A DNA stretch of 64,000 bases from Palsa-883 sp963847615 (GTDB lineage Bacteria; Pseudomonadota; Alphaproteobacteria; Acetobacterales; Acetobacteraceae), in the NCBI GenBank assembly GCA_963847615.1, contig CAWKAN010000014.1, forward strand, positions 62,001 to 126,000, in the 5' to 3' direction. Within the stretch, counting starts at the first letter, position 1. Every line of letters begins with the position of its first letter. Below, in pieces: positions 1 through 8,859 of this stretch. The position numbers were made by a program, and so were the translations under genes. The notes below the pieces were generated by a model. The model was given only the letters and a program-made list of their open reading frames with translations. It was not told the DNA's origin and searched no databases.

Positions 1-1
1 G

Positions 2-616
2 GACGTGCTGGAGGAGCTGCGCGCGCTGGGTTTCGCGCTCGACCCGGCCTGGTTCGCGCCGCACCTGGAATTCCGCTTCCCGACGATCGGTTCGGTCGCG
101 GTGCGCGAGACCACGCTGGAGATCCGCCACGCGCTGGAACCCTGGCACGTGCTGGGTGAGGAGCCGGCGGCGGGTGCCACGGCGCGCTATGTCGATTCCT
201 CAGCGGAACGGGTGCAGGCCAGGGTCGGCGGCTGGAACGACGAACGCTACGTGCTGGCCTGCAACGGCGTCGCGGTGCCGCTGGCGCCGACCGAGCAGGC
301 CGGGGCGTTCGTCGCCGGCGTGCGGTTCAAGGCCTGGCAGCCGTACAGCGCGCTGCACCCGACCATCCCGGCGCAGACGCCGCTGGTGTTCGACATCTAC
401 GACCGCTGGAACGGCCGGTCGCTGGGCGGGCTGACCCACCACGTCGCGCATCCGGGCGGGCTGGCCTACGAGCACCTGCCGGTGAATTCCAACGAGGCCG
501 AGGCACGGCGCCGCGCCCGCTTCTTCCCGATCGGACACACGCCGGGGCCGATGCCCGAGCCGCGGCTGGCGGTGGGCAAGGAGCATCCACGGACGCTGGA
601 CCTGCGGCGCGGCTGA
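2..616 (+). CDS. C-terminal part of a DUF2126 / transglutaminase-family protein (5' end outside window)
   Basis: Only the last ~204 residues lie in the window; the frame is open through the left edge, so the gene begins upstream. The end carries the histidine- and glycine-rich signature of DUF2126, the region that follows the transglutaminase-like domain in large (~1,100 aa) bacterial proteins: LGGLTHHVAHPGG, then PVNSNEAEARRRARFF and GHTPGPM. Family members often sit with circularly permuted ATP-grasp and alpha-E proteins, but those neighbours are not visible here. The biochemical role of the family is not established; a peptide-modifying role is inference. Terminates with TGA 10 bp before the convergent GFA gene. 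Confidence 0.8.
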   Translation, partial: DVLEELRALGFALDPAWFAPHLEFRFPTIGSVAVRETTLEIRHALEPWHVLGEEPAAGATARYVDSSAERVQARVGGWNDERYVLACNGVAVPLAPTEQAGAFVAGVRFKAWQPYSALHPTIPAQTPLVFDIYDRWNGRSLGGLTHHVAHPGGLAYEHLPVNSNEAEARRRARFFPIGHTPGPMPEPRLAVGKEHPRTLDLRRG

Positions 617-626
617 ACGCGTCAGG

Positions 627-1034
627 TCACCCGGGCATCCTGGCGAAGCGCTGCATCTCGCCGCCGAGCTGCACCCAGGGCTGCGCGCTGTCGCAGTAGA
701 TCTGCGAGACCGGCTTCACCCAGCTCGGGTCGTCCAGCGTGCCGACGTTCAGCATCACCGCGTCCGGCATCAGCGCCACCTCGTCGATGATGCCGGAGCC
801 GCATTCGGGACAGAACCGGCGATGGACCGATTGGCCGCTGTCGCCGGTCTTGGTGAACGTCTTCAATGTCCCGGTGACCGAAACCGCCGCCTTGGGCACG
901 GCGACGACGGTGGCAAACGCCGTGCCGCTGAATTTCTGGCAGTCGCGGCAATGGCAGACACCGATGAACATCGGTTCGGCGCTCGCGCGATAGCGCACCG
1001 CACCGCACAAACAGCCGCCGCTGATCTCAGCCAT
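627..1034 (-). CDS. GFA-family (CENP-V/GFA domain) protein
   Basis: A 135-aa zinc-binding protein of the glutathione-dependent formaldehyde-activating fold. The sequence shows the family's cysteine sets: C8-x-C10 (GGCLCGAVRY), C27-x-C29-x2-C32 (CHCRDC) and C75-x2-C78 (FCPECG), which bind two zinc ions. Despite the family name, most members have no proven substrate. The start at 1034 (MAEISGG) is preferred over an in-frame start nine codons upstream because an AAGGAGG ribosome site lies 6 nt before it. It is convergent with the DUF2126 gene and has no operon partner. Function beyond the domain cannot be told. Confidence 0.85.
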   Translation of the reverse strand: MAEISGGCLCGAVRYRASAEPMFIGVCHCRDCQKFSGTAFATVVAVPKAAVSVTGTLKTFTKTGDSGQSVHRRFCPECGSGIIDEVALMPDAVMLNVGTLDDPSWVKPVSQIYCDSAQPWVQLGGEMQRFARMPG

Positions 1035-1095
1035 GGTCGCCTCCTTACAGTCTGATACCATACGTCCGACTGATCAATTCTTCGGCGGTGCCCAC

Positions 1096-1248
1096 CATGT
1101 CATGCCGGGCGTAGGCCCGGCATCCACGACTTTAGCTTGCTGCACGAAGGCAAGTCGTGGATGCCGGCCCCCGGCCTTCGCCAGGGGCAGGCTCCGCCTG
1201 TCCTCGGGCCGGCCTGCGGCCGGACCCGGGGGCCGGCATGACGTGGCA
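1096..1248. repeat. Nested REP-like inverted repeat
   Basis: Nested palindromes of the alphaproteobacterial REP type. CCGGCATCCACGACTT (1117-1132) pairs perfectly with 1152-1167, and outer arms around GTCATGCCGG near 1100 pair with CCGGCATGAC near 1238-1247. It lies upstream of the GFA gene, beside the multi-hairpin element that starts at 1397. It could form a hairpin in RNA or DNA; no coding potential is credible. Confidence 0.7.
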
Positions 1249-1396
1249 GGCGCCGCCGATCGGTCAATCTTTCCGCCGGCCGGTATGATGTCGCACGATC
1301 AGGCTGCCACGCCGTGGCGTGCAAGTGCAACGCATGTTCGAGCCCGCAGGTTGGCCCTCGCACCAGGCACCCGCCATGCTGCTTCGCACAATCAAC

Positions 1397-1673
1397 AGGG
1401 CAATCGAGTGAAGCGACGGCAGGCTGGGGCTTCGCCCCAGACCCCACCAAGGGGCGCTGCCCCTTGGAACCCCGCCAAGGGCGGAGCCCTTGGAACCCTT
1501 CACTGGGAGTGTGGGGAGGGGGAGGGGGCGGGCGGGCGAGGCGAAGGGGCGCCGTCCAGCATGCTGGACGGCGCCCCTTCGCCTCGCCCGCCCGCCCCCT
1601 CCCCCTCCCCACACTCCCAGTCATGGAGTCCAGAGGCCGCTGCCTCTGGTGGGGGTCCAGGGGGGCAAAGCCC
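1397..1673. repeat. Multi-hairpin repeat element, copy 1, left part (interrupted by the IS)
   Basis: First copy of a family seen four times here (also 4663-4854, 11664-11993, 33693-33982). It is a string of small hairpins with 3-4 nt loops: GGGGCTTCGCCCC, AGGGGCGCTGCCCCT, AAGGGCGGAGCCCTT, then a long central palindrome, then AGAGGCCGCTGCCTCT and GGGGGGCAAAGCCCC. Its outer arm (from AGGGCAATCG at 1397 to 1424) pairs with the right end at 3106-3133 on the other side of the IS. Without the IS the copy would be about 330 bp. No gene is evident in it. Confidence 0.85.
1502..1621. repeat. Perfect 120-bp palindrome with no loop
   Basis: Arms 1502-1561 and 1562-1621 are exact reverse complements with no spacer; the centre is GTCCAGCATGCTGGAC. 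The outer 27 nt of each arm also flank the central inverted repeat of the copy at 33810-33884, but the 33-nt apical part is unique to this copy. Such palindromes can extrude as cruciforms and are usually targets of SbcCD-type nucleases, so their persistence is notable. Confidence 0.95.
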
Positions 1674-3067
1674 CATACGCATCAGGATAAGGCCGAGACC
1701 GGGTAAATTATCTGCCTTCGTCGTTGTCGGCTGGGATCGGCGAGGAGTTTGTGCCAACGGGCGTCAGCGGCCAGCACGGTGTGCAGGTTGCCCGGCCCGT
1801 GTATGGCGATGCGCAACGCTTCGACGGTAATCTTACAGAGCCGCCACAAGGATGGTGCGCGCCCGTGGTCAGCAAGGTCCTGAGGGGAAAGAATTCCAGG
1901 AGTTCCTGGTTCATGTCGTCGCTCAGCAAGGCCATGATCAGGTGAGCATACAGCCAACTCAGGCTGCCGCGCTCGGTGCGGGTCGGTAATCGGTCGATAT
2001 GGATCAAGGATTTCAGCCGCTTAAACGCCAACTCGATTTGCCATCTCAACCGATAGACGGCGCAGATCTCGCTCGCCGGGATCTCGGCCGGCAACGAGGT
2101 GACCAGCACCATGAAGCCGGCCGCGACCAGGCTGCGCGGGTCGAGCCTCTGCTGATCGCGGCTGGCCCTGCGTTTCAGCTTCTGGCGGTTGGCCTCGGCC
2201 TTGTCGGCGGGCAGCGCCAGGGCGATCAGGCGCAGCGCCAGCGGCGCGGTTTGCTGCGCGGAATCGCCCACCAGCTGCACCGCCCACTCGTGCGCCCGGG
2301 TTTCCCCCGGCAGCCCGGCGAGCGTCTCGATCAGGTTGAACGGTCCCCCCTTGGCATCGCGCAGCACCAGCGCATGCCAGCCAACCCGCACGATGAAGTC
2401 GCGGCTTTGCGGGCCAAACGCATCGAGGCACGCGCGCAGTTCGCGCGCTCTGGCATAGCCGCGATCGGCGATCGCCACCTCGCCGGGCGTCGGCGCACAG
2501 CGCAGCAGCGATTCCGCGCCTCGCCCGTCGCTGACCTCCAGATGATGGAAACCGCCACGGCCAAGATCGTAGACCGCATGGACCCGCCAGTCGGTCCCTT
2601 TGCTGCCCGGACGGCTGACCGTGCTGCCATCGATCAGGTGCAGGCAACGCCCCGCCCACAGCACCGGTGGGCCGGTCCTGGCCGCCAGCAAACGTTGCGT
2701 CATGGCGCTGAGGAAGGCCACCGATCGGTGCAGCCGCTCGTTCAGCGACTGCCCGGTCAACTCGGCCAGGCCGATCTGATGCGCCCAACTGGCGGTCTCT
2801 TGCAGGCTTTTGCCGCCCGGGCCGTGCGCCAGGCATAGCAGGGCCAGCGTCTCGCCATCGCCGATGCCGTCGCCGCGGCGGCGCTTGATGGCACCCGTCG
2901 CGCGGGCCAGGGCGTCAACGTCCAGATCGGCGGGAAGACGGGCCGCAATCGCTGGCCAGCCGCCCTCGGTGGGGGATGCTTGCGTGTGCATCTCCGCCAT
3001 GAATCGTACTACAACGCGTCGTACGAAGGATTTTCTTCTCCCGCAGGAGATTATCCTGATGCGTATG
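1674..3067 (-). mobile_element. IS4-family insertion sequence (1,394 bp) with 17-bp inverted repeats and 11-bp target duplication
   Basis: Perfect 17-bp terminal inverted repeats CATACGCATCAGGATAA lie at 1674-1690 and, inverted, at 3051-3067. They are flanked on both sides by the same 11 bp, GGGCAAAGCCC (1663-1673 and 3068-3078), the target duplication; 10-13 bp is usual for the IS4 family, and CAT ends occur in its IS231-like members. The element carries one transposase gene on the minus strand. It split a multi-hairpin repeat exactly at a hairpin whose core is the duplicated 11-mer. Confidence 0.93.
1708..3000 (-). pseudogene. IS4-family DDE transposase, C-terminus frameshifted
   Basis: A DDE transposase of about 430 aa as read. 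The catalytic residues are visible: D124 in LIDGST, D179 in IADRGYA and E323 within the IS4 signature Y316-x2-R319-x3-E323-x6-K330 (YRLRWQIELAFKRLK). The start is placed at the ATG at 3000 (MAEMHTQ) because earlier in-frame codons run out through the inverted repeat. After LLEFFP (around 1885-1895) the frame switches: the family-like C-terminus (SLWRLCKITVEAL...) continues in the -1 frame down to about 1682-1690. This fits a lost base in a C-run, by mutation or assembly error. The catalytic core is intact, so some activity cannot be excluded. Confidence 0.85.
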
Positions 3068-3133
3068 GGGCAAAGCCCCCTGGCGGGGTTCGGGGCGGAG
3101 CCCCGGCCTGCCGTCGCTTCACCCGATTGCCCT
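3068..3133. repeat. Multi-hairpin repeat element, copy 1, right part
   Basis: Continuation of the element interrupted by the IS: the duplicated GGGCAAAGCCC, then CGGGGCGGAGCCCCG, then the outer arm 3106-3133, which pairs with 1397-1424 with one mismatch in the core 24 nt. Confidence 0.85.
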
Positions 3134-3349
3134 GGCACAATCAAGCGTTGCTATTCCCCGCCAACCGGCCCATATGCCGCGTCGAGCCTTCCGTGATCGC
3201 GTAATTGGCGCCCGGCCGCTTTGGCCGCGCCCCTCCCGGGACATCTCATCCGAAACTGGTCCGCCCCCATTGTTACGCGGGGTTGGCGGACACAAGGCGC
3301 ATGCACAGCGCGGGGAATGCCCCGCCACTGCGCCGGAGACACCATCCCT

Positions 3350-4579
<1,230 letters not shown>

Positions 4580-4618
4580 CGGCTGGGTCCTTCCCAGGCC
4601 GTTGTGCGAGCTGAATGA

Positions 4619-4651
4619 AGCCCGGGGCGCTGCCCCGGGCTTCTTTCGTTT
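4619..4651 (+). terminator. Intrinsic terminator after rhlE
   Basis: A perfect 10-bp GC stem (AGCCCGGGGC, 4619-4628, with 4632-4641) and GCT loop, followed by TCTTTCGTTT. It lies 40 bp after the helicase stop. Its apex GGGGCGCTGCCCC is also a module of the multi-hairpin repeats. Confidence 0.8.
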
Positions 4652-4662
4652 GACACCAATGG

Positions 4663-4854
4663 CTGATCGGCAGGGCCATCGGATGAACCGACGCAGGGCC
4701 GGGGGCGCTCCCCCCGCCCCATCACCAACCAAAACGGATGGAGTCCAGAGGCCGCTGCCTCTGGTGGGGGGTCCAGGGGGGCAAAGCCCCCCTGGCGGGG
4801 TTCGGGGCGGAGCCCCGACCTTGCGTCGGTTCACCGGATGGCCCTGCCGATCAG
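4663..4854. repeat. Multi-hairpin repeat element, copy 2 (short form)
   Basis: A 192-bp copy between the convergent rhlE and scsB-like genes. It keeps the AGAGGCCGCTGCCTCT, GGGGGGCAAAGCCCCCC and CGGGGCGGAGCCCCG hairpins but lacks the left hairpins and central palindrome of the other copies. The outer arms (from CTGATCGGCAGGGCCATC at 4663) pair with the region ending at 4854, which contains the stop codon of the minus-strand scsB-like gene. It could act as a bidirectional terminator. Confidence 0.85.
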
Positions 4855-6925
4855 CCGGCGCCGATCGCTCGCAGCACGGTTTGCTCGGTCAGAATCTGCG
4901 GCAGCACCTGGGGTGGCTGGTCGCCCGGCGGGAAGTAGACATACAGCGGCACCCCGTAGCGGCCATGGGCGCGCAGGAAGGCGGTGATCGCCGCGCCTTG
5001 GCGGGTCCAGTCGCCCTTCAGATAGGCGACATGGCGGGCGGCAAAGGCCGCACGCACCGGCGCGGTGGCGATCGCCACGCGCTCGTTCACCAGGCAGGTG
5101 ACGCACCAGGCGGCGGTCATGTTGACGAACACCGGCCGCCCCTCGGCGTGCAGCGCGGCGAGGCGCGCGGGGGAATAGGCTTCGGCGTCGGCTTCCGCCT
5201 GTGCCGGGGCCGGCGGCGCAGTGCCGATCCCGCTCAGTACCGCGAGCGCCGCGAGGAATGCGGCGGCGGCGACCGCCTGGGCAAGCCGCCGCGGCCGCCC
5301 GGTCTCCTGCTGCGCCACGCCGACCAGCCAGGCGGCGAAGCCGAGCAGCACCAGGCCGGCCACGGTGCCGAGCACGCCGGCCGGCCCGGCCTCCTGGCTG
5401 ACCACCCAAACCAGCCAGGCGCTGGCACCATACATCGGGAACGCCAACCCCTGGCGCAGCCGGTCCATCCAGCGCCCCGGCGCGGGAGCCAGCCGGCCGA
5501 GCGCCGGCACCGCGGCGAACAGCGCATAGGGCGCCGCAAGGCCCAGCCCCATGGCGAGGAACACCACGATCGTCGTGGCCGGGGGGGCGGCGAGCGCGGC
5601 GGCGATCGCCACGCCCATGAACGGCGCGGTGCACGGGGTGGCGACCAGCACCGCGAGCACGCCGGTGAAAAAGCTGCCGCTGTGCCCGCCGCGCCCGGCC
5701 AGGCTTTGCCCGGCGCCGGCCAGGCGGTTGCCGATTTCGAACACCCCGGACAGGTTGAGCCCGACACCGAACAACAGCCAGGCCATCGCCGCGACGAACG
5801 CCGGGGAAGCGAACTGGAACCCCCAGCCAGCCGCCGACCCGGTCGCGCGCGCGACCAGCAGCGCCCCGCCCAGCGCGCCGAACGCCAGCAGCACGCCGGC
5901 GGTATAGGACACCGCGTGCGCCCGCATCCGCCCCTGCGCCGCCCCGCCGGCAAGGCCCAGCGCCTTCATCGCCAGCACCGGGAACACGCACGGCATCAGG
6001 TTCAGGATCAGCCCGCCGAGGAACGCGAAGCCCAACACCTGGGCGAAGGGCACCGCGAAGGCGGGGGGCGGCGCGGCCGGCGTGGCGGTCACCGTCACGT
6101 CGGTCTCCTGGCCGCTGCGGTCGCGCACCGCCAGCACGCCGGCGAGATCCGCGTTCGGTTTGAACGCCGGCCCCGGCTTGAGCGACAGGGTCATGCCGTC
6201 GGAACCGGTGGACAGCAGCTGCGGCGCGGCGTCCTCGATGGTGCCGGCGGTCGCGGGGATGAACCAGGCATCGATCACGGTGGCGGCGTTGAGTTCCGCG
6301 CCGCGCAGCCAGAGCGTGCCGTCCGGCGCGATATGCGCTGGCCAGGGCGAGGGGCGCGGGACGCGCCGCTCGGCCGCGGCGAACAGCTTGGCCTGGGCCG
6401 AGGGGGTGGGCGGTCCGGCCGACGCACCGCGCGCCGGCAAAGCTGAGGGTGAAGTGGGCCTGCTCCGGCACGCAGATGTCCTTGCACACCAGCCAGCGCG
6501 CGTCGGCGGCGATGACGGTGGCACCGTTGCCGGGGCCGGCGCGCCCGGGTGGGGGCATCCGGGCCGAGGGTCATGGTCAGCGGCAGCAGCACCTCGCCGG
6601 TGTAGGCGTAGGTCATCACCGGGCCTTCGCGGACCCGCTGCGGCGCCGGCCAGGCGAGCGGCCCGGCCGTGGCGCCCTTGGGCAGCGCAAAGTCCAGCTC
6701 CGGCGCGACGCCGGCATCGCCGGGATTGCGCCAGTAGGTGTGCCAGCCGGGCGCCAGGCGAAACCACAGGCCGATGCGGAAGGTTGTGCCGGGCGAGACC
6801 GCGTCGGCGTCGGTGACCAGGGACACGGTAGCGCGCGGGCTGACCGCCGGGGCGCTCTCCAGCGCCCGGGCCTGGGCAGCCAGGCCGGTCAACAGGGCGA
6901 GGACGATAAGCAGCAGACGAGACAT
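4851..6925 (-). pseudogene. ScsB/DsbD-like thiol:disulfide interchange protein, two frame breaks
   Basis: A membrane protein that would pass reducing electrons from cytoplasmic thioredoxin to periplasmic disulfides. The N-terminus (MSRLLLIVLALLTGLAAQA, 6925) is a signal peptide, followed by the periplasmic alpha domain with WLVCKDICVPEQ. The multi-TM beta domain carries LNLMPCVFPVLAMKA and VATPCTAPFMG, the two membrane cysteines. The C-terminal thioredoxin-like domain has AAWCVTCLVNE (CxxC). The reading frame changes near 6545-6560 and again near 6430-6450, each consistent with one extra base. As assembled, no full protein can be made. All functional cysteines survive, so this is recent decay or assembly error. 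The gene ends inside a multi-hairpin repeat. Confidence 0.85.
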
Positions 6926-7538
6926 CGGGGATCCGCGCTGGAGCCGCCGCTATATGGGCCAGGCGGCGCGGTTGGACCAGCCTCGCGCGCGCCATCCAGT
7001 GCCAATTCGGCGCGCCGAGAGAAAGTCAGAGGTGACAAACCCCTCGCCGGAGACTCGCACACGTTTATCGTGTGACATCGAGCGTGCTACAATGCTGCCG
7101 GAGGTTAGCCATGGCATCAGGCCTCTGACAGGACGGGTTGCCAAGCCACGAGTGACCGCCAACGACCGGCGGGATCAGGAGGCGGACAACCTCTGCCAGG
7201 CGACAAACCTGATTCCTCGAACAACCGGCCTTCCGTTGACAGCGTGGGTCAGCCCGCGCGGGCGGGCGAGGCATGATGCAAGGATCAGCGTTTCCCTGAC
7301 CCCGGGGAGAATGGACATCGGACACACGGCCGTGGTCGGCATTCGATCAAGCCCGAGATTGATCGAAGGGAACCTGGCCCCGGCGGGTCCTGAGTCGGCA
7401 TCGCAATGGATCAGGTTGAACGAAGCAGCGCTGATGGACTTCCGGAACGAGACGATCAACTCGGTCAAGCTTGATGGCAGGCTGAAGAGAATCTAGCGCG
7501 CCCGCCAGCCGGGACTTCGCACCCCGTCGCGGAGCGCG
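6926..7538. other. 613-bp stretch without a recognisable gene
   Basis: Upstream of the scsB-like gene and downstream of the toxin. Weak open frames occur on both strands but none has a convincing start, composition or family resemblance. A good ribosome site (GGAGG near 7100) precedes ATGGCATCAGGCCTCTGA, a five-codon frame, probably chance. No tRNA, repeat or terminator was recognised. Confidence 0.5.
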
Positions 7539-7805
7539 TTATCCGTAGATACCCCGTCGGTGGCCGACGCCGACCACGAGCACCGTGAGCGCCGCGGGTC
7601 GAAGCTCACAAATGATGCGGTAGTCCCGGACCCGATAGCGCCAGAGCCCAAACCTGTCGTGCCGCAACGGCTTGCCGAATTGCCGTGGGTGTTCCGCCTG
7701 CGCAACACGAGTTTCAAGATAGCGGACGATCTCTGCCCGCACCGGGCGGCTTAGCCCGTTAAGGTCATCGATCGCCCTTGGATCGTACTCAATCGTCCAG
7801 CCCAA
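7539..7805 (-). CDS. RelE/ParE-superfamily toxin
   Basis: An 88-aa toxin of the RelE/ParE fold. The central FGLWRYRVRDYRIICEL and terminal VVGVGHRRGIYG are the usual RelE-type beta strands and C-terminal arginine-rich end; RelE members cut mRNA on the ribosome, while ParE members poison gyrase. Its start (7805) overlaps the 3' end of the antitoxin gene by 17 bp, the usual antitoxin-first order with coupled translation. Ribosome-dependent cleavage is more likely than gyrase inhibition from the C-terminus, but this is inference. Confidence 0.88.
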   Translation of the reverse strand: MGWTIEYDPRAIDDLNGLSRPVRAEIVRYLETRVAQAEHPRQFGKPLRHDRFGLWRYRVRDYRIICELRPAALTVLVVGVGHRRGIYG

Positions 7806-8001
7806 GCGCTTTCCTGGCCTGCTCGCTTGTCAGGGGTTGCAGCGGGTTTTCCAGACGTTCGACCGCCATCTGGATGTCGTCGAGATCTCCAAGGCTGAGC
7901 TCAATCAGTTCCTGGGCCAGATCGGCCTTCGACAACCCGCGGCTCTTCGCCAGCTCGGCCAGTCGCTGCTCGGTATCTGGTCGCAATGGAACGGACAGCA
8001 T
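7789..8001 (-). CDS. RelB-like ribbon-helix-helix antitoxin
   Basis: A 70-aa protein. The N-terminal half (LSVPLRPDTEQRLAELAKSR, then GLSKADLAQELIEL) is a ribbon-helix-helix DNA-binding domain; the C-terminal half (DIQMAVERLENPLQPLTSEQ) should wrap the toxin. It is first gene of the pair and would autorepress the operon. It starts 54 bp downstream of the sdhB stop on the same strand, so read-through from the sdh operon is possible. Confidence 0.87.
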   Translation of the reverse strand: MLSVPLRPDTEQRLAELAKSRGLSKADLAQELIELSLGDLDDIQMAVERLENPLQPLTSEQARKALGLDD

Positions 8002-8054
8002 GGCAACGTCTCCGAACTTCTATCGCGCCAACGATTGGCTTGGCGACAATCCGC

Positions 8055-8838
8055 CTACGCCTGCCGCTCGACGATCAACTGCTTGATCGCGCCGATCGCC
8101 TTCGCCGGGTTCAGCCCCTTCGGGCAGGTCTGCGTGCAGTTCATGATGGTGTGGCAGCGATACAGCTTGAACGGGTCTTCCAGCGCATCCAGCCGTTCGC
8201 CCGGTCTCCTCGTCGCGCAAATCGGCGATCCAGCGATACGCCTGCAGCAGCACCGCCGGGCCCAGGTAGCGATTGCCGTTCCACCAATAGCTCGGGCACG
8301 CGGTCGAGCAGCAGAAGCACAGGATGCACTCCCACAGCCCATCCAGCTGCGCGCGCTCTTCGCGCGACTGCATCCGCTCGCCGTCCGGCGGCGGCGCGGT
8401 GTCGGCCTTCAGCCACGGCTCCACGCTGCGATATTGCGCGTAGGCCAGGGTCAGATCCGGCACCAGATCCTTCACCACCGGCATGTGCGGCAGCGGATTG
8501 ATCTTCACCGCGCCCTTCACCTCCTCGATCGGCTTCAGGCAGGCCAGCGTGTTGGTGCCGTCGATGTTCATCGCGCAGGAGCCGCAGATGCCCTCGCGGC
8601 AGGAGCGGCGGAAGGTCAGCGTCGGATCGACCTCGTTCTTGATCTTGATCAGCGCGTCGAGCACCATCGGCCCGCAGGCGTCGAGATCGACCTCGTAGGT
8701 GTCGGTGCGCGGGTTCTGCCCGTCGTCGGGGTTCCAGCGGTAGATCTTGAAGTCGCGCACCCGTTTGGCACCCGCCGGGGCCGTGAAGGTCTTGCCCTGG
8801 CGAACCCGGGAGTTCGCCGGCAGGGTGAATTCAACCAT
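8055..8838 (-). pseudogene. sdhB: Succinate dehydrogenase iron-sulfur subunit, interrupted by a frame break near 8200
   Basis: SdhB carries electrons from the flavoprotein to ubiquinone through three Fe-S clusters. [2Fe-2S] ligands are C80, C85, C88 (RRSCREGICGSCAMN) and C100; C171, C174, C177 and C181 (CILCFCCSTAC) begin the two other centres. After RDEETG (around 8200) the encoded frame goes off-family, whereas the frame one base over continues normally with ERLDALEDPFKLYRC, then TIMNCTQTCPKGLNP, to a stop at 8055. One extra C in the CCC run at 8200-8202 explains it. As assembled the product would be 272 aa with a nonsense tail and no C-terminal cysteines. Since complex II is central to metabolism and the rest is intact, an assembly error is quite likely. 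Confidence 0.9.
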
Positions 8839-8859
8839 CGTGCTGGTCTTTCCGCTTCG

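Noticed and set aside
1880..1900. Programmed frameshifting in the IS transposase.
   Set aside because: No canonical slippery heptamer is in phase, and IS4-family transposases are normally single-frame; a lost base in a C-run explains it.
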